The notes under the pieces were generated by a model. That model made no database searches and was not told the origin of the DNA. It saw only the letters and a list, made by a program, of their open reading frames with translations. The position numbers were made by a program, and so were the translations under genes. A stretch of 64,000 nt of DNA from Hypoxylon rubiginosum (lineage: Eukaryota > Ascomycota > Sordariomycetes > Xylariales > Hypoxylaceae), in the NCBI GenBank assembly GCA_902806565.1, contig CADCXA010000044.1, forward strand, positions 124,001-188,000. The letters are read 5' to 3'. The number at the start of each line of letters is the position of its first letter. The stretch's first letter is position 1. Shown here one piece after another: positions 60,841 through 64,000 of this stretch.

Positions 60841-61189
60841 GCTATCAACTTCTCTTTATTTCATTAGTACTGCCATAATTTCACCGGCCAATCAGATACT
60901 TAAAATCGCCCCGCACTTTTCGACATTTTCCTTTGCGGTTTTATTACAACAAGGTTTATAAAGGTGTAAATAATATCAAAATATCACGTAAAATGAGCTC
61001 TATCAAACTATACTAATTATCTTATTTTTTACCTGGTATTGAAATAGATTAATTGATTTTATAAAGAATCCAAGGGATGTGCGTTGTGGTGTGGTTAGCT
61101 AATTAGAGCCGGACTTATTTGTGGTGTAAAGGAAGCTCACGATACCCCCCCCCCCCCCCCCCGGCCGAAGGACGGGTCACGCAGCTAGT
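60841..61189. mobile_element. Fold-back/MITE-like element, partial copy
   Basis: Bases 60841-60936 are the reverse complement of the core of the second copy (63366-63459) with about 90-95% identity. Bases 61027-61189 match the right arm of that copy in direct orientation, ending GCAGCTAG. One inverted arm is missing, so this is a one-armed copy inserted in the opposite orientation. It has more T and A at variable sites (for example GTTGTGGTGTGGTTAGC against GCTGAGGTGTGGCTGGC), the direction expected for RIP. The arm contains a run of 18 C (61145-61162). It has no coding capacity. Confidence 0.7.
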
Positions 61190-62259
61190 TGCGATATATT
61201 AAATTAACAGTTCTTTTTCTCAGGCCCAAGACCTATTAACCTAGACCAACCCGACAATGTTGGGACTTATGAGTTATGAGGAGCATCTAATAAAGGAAAA
61301 TACCCCTTAAGGTACCTTAGGTAGGTATACATCAAAGTAAGCATGCCGAGCCCTTTATTTTGGTCTTGTCCTCGTGCCCACTTTATCTCGCCATTTCATA
61401 CCCGAGTTAAAGTCTACGGAATACATATCAAGAATCTCGATGCTAAATTCGCGCTTTAGCCTAACACCTGCGAATGTTACACCAAGTTACTAATACGAGA
61501 GCTTGTCTAAAGAAACTCAATGATTGATAAGCGTTGCATGACTTGCGAATAGATTCCCCGACGTTCACCTTATTGGCTAATCGGCTTACCGTTGCTTATA
61601 GACTTAGAATTCATGGCTGTCTCGGCGTGTTATCATACGACTACACGCCATTAGCATTAGGGACCAGCAGCAGCTAAATCTCATGAGGGCTATGTCTACT
61701 TAAATCTCTCGATGGTCTCCATACTGCGTATTTCTTTCTTTACTACTCTTTTCTTCCTCGACTTGATCATGTCTTTTAGACCTCCTGGTTAATAATAGCT
61801 AGTCACCTCCTTAGGGAGGTACCTAGGTATTTAATGGTAGCTGAGAAATAAAAGTCTGACTTGGAAGGGTTTGTCGTTCTATTTCGAAGAGATGCGAATA
61901 GTGAAAGGTTATGTAGAAAAGTTAACGAAGAGTCAGGTGTAGCTTAGCACTTCCGTAACATGTTATGTCTCTGCCTCATATATTCAGCTGATATATGTCA
62001 CACTATATCTTACATAGCTACTAGTAAAATGCTCTCTCATTTCTCAGGCACGTATGTATCGTCAAAGCCTACTGCCCCTTAGCTACCCCGAGTTGACTAT
62101 CTTGATCATAGGCAGTAGTCCATGCTTTGCCGCCAGCTCGAGCCCCTATTCTGATCAGCGGGCGTTATAGCGCTGTCATCGTTTTCCTGTAATTACCTCT
62201 GTGAGTAAGGCAAGGTGCTGCTCTGAGCAAATATAGATGCACCTACTCACCTAAGTAGA
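61190..62259. other. Intergenic, no supported gene
   Basis: AT-rich sequence between the partial fold-back copy and the small membrane protein candidate. It contains CCTTAGGTAGGTA near 61315 and GGAGGTACCTAGGTA near 61815. No gene is seen. Confidence 0.55.
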
Positions 62260-62535
62260 TTATTCTTTAGTGTTTCGTTGATAGCCTAGAGAGGTGAATT
62301 TCCGCCATAGCACGACGGCAAGAATTGCACCGCACACTGCCAGGAGAAGAAGCAAGACGATATTCTTCCGCCTGTACGGCCTGTGTGCCCTTTGTACAAA
62401 AATTGAGGTGGCCAAGGCTGTATCGGGCACTTCGCGAAGTTCAATAGGCGAAGAATTTCCCCCACGATTATCATAGCCTGCTGTAAGTGGGCGCCACTCG
62501 GAGAAGGGCATAGTTTGAAAAGTCTCAGCGAGCAA
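62260..62535 (-). CDS. Candidate small single-pass membrane protein
   Basis: A 91-residue frame (83 from the second Met, MPFSEWRPLT) has a hydrophilic N-terminus, a basic stretch RAHRPYRRKN, one strong membrane segment NIVLLLLLAVCGAILAVVLW and a short basic tail. That layout is plausible for a real protein. I do not recognise the family. It stands between two repeat-element copies, so it could also be the start of a larger gene cut short by rearrangement. Confidence 0.35.
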   Translation of the reverse strand: MLAETFQTMPFSEWRPLTAGYDNRGGNSSPIELREVPDTALATSIFVQRAHRPYRRKNIVLLLLLAVCGAILAVVLWRKFTSLGYQRNTKE

Positions 62536-63192
62536 GGTGGGAATCAGGGGTAGCCTGAGGTAAGGAAGAGGAAGAGGAAGAATCCGTCAAGTAGCTCTAC
62601 TATATATATGTTAGGTACCTAGGTAGGTATGCATAGAATCGAGAGCCTGCCTTCTCCCCGTGCAGCGACGTGAGCTGTGTCACCCATATCCCGGATCCGC
62701 AACGCCACAGAAGAATATGAGCCACTGACATGCAGCCCTATAAGGGGCGAGACTGTCTGTACGACCCCTATGCTAACACGGGTAGCTACATTGTCTCGAC
62801 ATTCCCTGTTTCATTTACCACCACCAGGCAGAGAACGGAGGCGCCAGAGGGCATCCCAATGACCCGACCGCAGGCTAGTAGCTGCATTGTGCCCTCACTG
62901 ATTGGAGAACCGATATACCCTCCTCATAACCGATGTCGCGAGCCGGCTGCGCCAAGATAAATTACTATTTCTAATAATACCTCGGGACGTGTTCGACGAC
63001 GAATGCTGCTACCCCCTTGTCGTCGCCTTGCGCTTCTCCGTACGGTTGATGCGAACGCATTGCCTCCTTAGGCGTTGAAGACGACTTGCGATAGGTCTTA
63101 TCATAATCCTTTAAATGCATATTTCTACCACCCCGATCAGTAAAGTACAATATTTTCGTTTTTCGTACTCGGAGGAAACTCACCTAGGTACC
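62536..63192. other. Intergenic, no supported gene
   Basis: This contains the promoter side of the candidate membrane protein, with TTAGGTACCTAGGTAGGTA at about 62610-62628. Other frames are short and featureless. Confidence 0.5.
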
Positions 63193-63617
63193 TACTAGCT
63201 GCGTGACCCGTCCTTCGGCTGGGGGGAAGGGGGGGTTTCCTATCGCGAGCTTCCTTTATGCCATAGGAGTCTGGCTTTGACTGGTTAGCCAGACCTTAGC
63301 GCATGTCTGACGAATTCTTCGTAGAATGAATCGATCTTTTCCACCACCTCTTAAAAAGAGTAATTGCAAAGGAAAAGGTCGAAAAGTGCGGGGCGATCCT
63401 AAGTATCTGATTAGCCGGTGAAATTGTGGCAGTACTAATGAAATAAAGAGAAGTTGATCTTAATTTTTACCTGGTATTGAAAAAGATCTATGAAGAATCC
63501 AAGGGATGTGCGCTGAGGTGTGGCTGGCTAATCAGAGCTGGACTCCTGTGGTGTAAAGGAAGCTTGCGATAGGATCCCCCCTTTCCCCCAGCCGAAGGAC
63601 GGGTTATGCAGCTAGTA
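63193..63617. mobile_element. Fold-back/MITE-like element, full copy
   Basis: This 425-bp element has two inverted arms of about 150 bp (63193-63345 and 63470-63617) around a core at about 63366-63459. The ends read TACTAGCTGC and GCAGCTAGTA, so the terminal inverted repeat starts CTAGCTGC and is flanked by TA on both sides, as in Tc1/mariner-type insertions. The arms are roughly 80% alike. There is no open frame of note inside. The core and right arm match the partial copy 2.3 kb upstream. Fold-back layout, small size and TA flanks fit a non-autonomous DNA transposon. Confidence 0.7.
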
Positions 63618-64000
63618 AACTTCAAGGCTCGATATAACATAAGGCAAGAGCTCGCTTTATATAGTGGTTTTTGTCTTAGCAAAGAGCAAGCGCTTTTACT
63701 TCGGCCGAGTCGAGCATGATAGCAGGCCTCCATGTACTTACCTCCTTTCTCGTAGGGATGCGGAGTCTAGCCCGAGTTCAAGTGCATACGGTCGGTAACA
63801 CGCTCGGTGCCTAGCCCCCACATCGAAAGGGGGTCGTGGGTAGTGGGGACAGCAGGAGAAGAGGTTTGGAGGATTCCAAGTCTTCTATTCGCTTCTCTAG
63901 GGGTAAGACGAATTCTCCGCCGAGACTTCCAGGGTAGACATACATAGTAGTGCCAAGTATGCGGCGGTCTTGAAGCGCAACGGGTTCTGAAAGAGGTGCT
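63618..64000. other. Window end, no gene seen
   Basis: Only short frames. The boundary may cut a gene that lies mostly outside the window. Confidence 0.5.

Overview
The window is nuclear DNA of a filamentous ascomycete (Pezizomycotina, most likely a Sordariomycete). Protein-coding genes are split by short introns (about 50-275 nt) with GTRNGT donors, branch sites of the CTAAC/CTRAC type and YAG acceptors. The genes encode eukaryotic housekeeping proteins, a secreted fungal GH11 xylanase and a SKN7-type regulator. The genus cannot be told from the sequence alone.

Layout. 1-5.7 kb: a secreted GH11 endoxylanase (2996-3649, +) alone in long non-coding flanks. 5.7-6.7 kb: a MAM33/p32 mitochondrial matrix protein (-). 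7.3-7.5 kb: a possible small Cys-rich protein (-). 8.8-12.9 kb: a divergent pair, TMA16 (-) and EXO1 (+). 15.2-19.1 kb: an Ariadne-type RBR ubiquitin ligase (+) and a mitochondrial PRX5-type peroxiredoxin (+). 20.2-29.4 kb: MSH2 (-) divergent from TRM10 (+), then an FHA-domain protein kinase (-) divergent from an unrecognised protein with an internal duplication (+). 29.4-36.4 kb: a 7 kb stretch without convincing genes, rich in microsatellites. 36.4-38.7 kb: the SKN7 response regulator (+). 42.4-52.5 kb: eIF2B epsilon/GCD6 (+), DNA primase small subunit PRI1 (+), a DUF167 protein (-), a HAD-domain 'Swiss Army Knife' protein with an RGG tail (+), and the NDUFA11-type complex I subunit (-). 54.6-60.4 kb: a UBP2-type deubiquitinase (+) convergent with an unusual protein (-) that joins a Tc1/mariner-like HTH plus GRPRK module to a 2EXR-like domain. 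60.8-63.6 kb: two copies of a fold-back, MITE-like element with long inverted arms.

Functional themes. Three genes act in DNA replication or mismatch repair (EXO1, MSH2, PRI1), and all three have ACGCG (MCB/MBF-type) motifs upstream, suggesting shared S-phase control. EXO1 also carries an MLH1-binding-like and a PCNA-binding-like motif. Other genes serve mitochondria (MAM33, peroxiredoxin, complex I subunit), translation and tRNA modification (GCD6, TMA16, TRM10), ubiquitin metabolism (RBR ligase, UBP2) and stress signalling (SKN7). There is no biosynthetic gene cluster. The most unusual items are the transposase-like HTH/2EXR fusion, the nearby fold-back element, the duplicated-motif protein at 28.2-29.4 kb, and a 10-bp motif repeated three times before the xylanase gene.

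Exon boundaries were worked out by hand from splice signals and family conservation. In every spliced model the exon lengths sum to a multiple of three.
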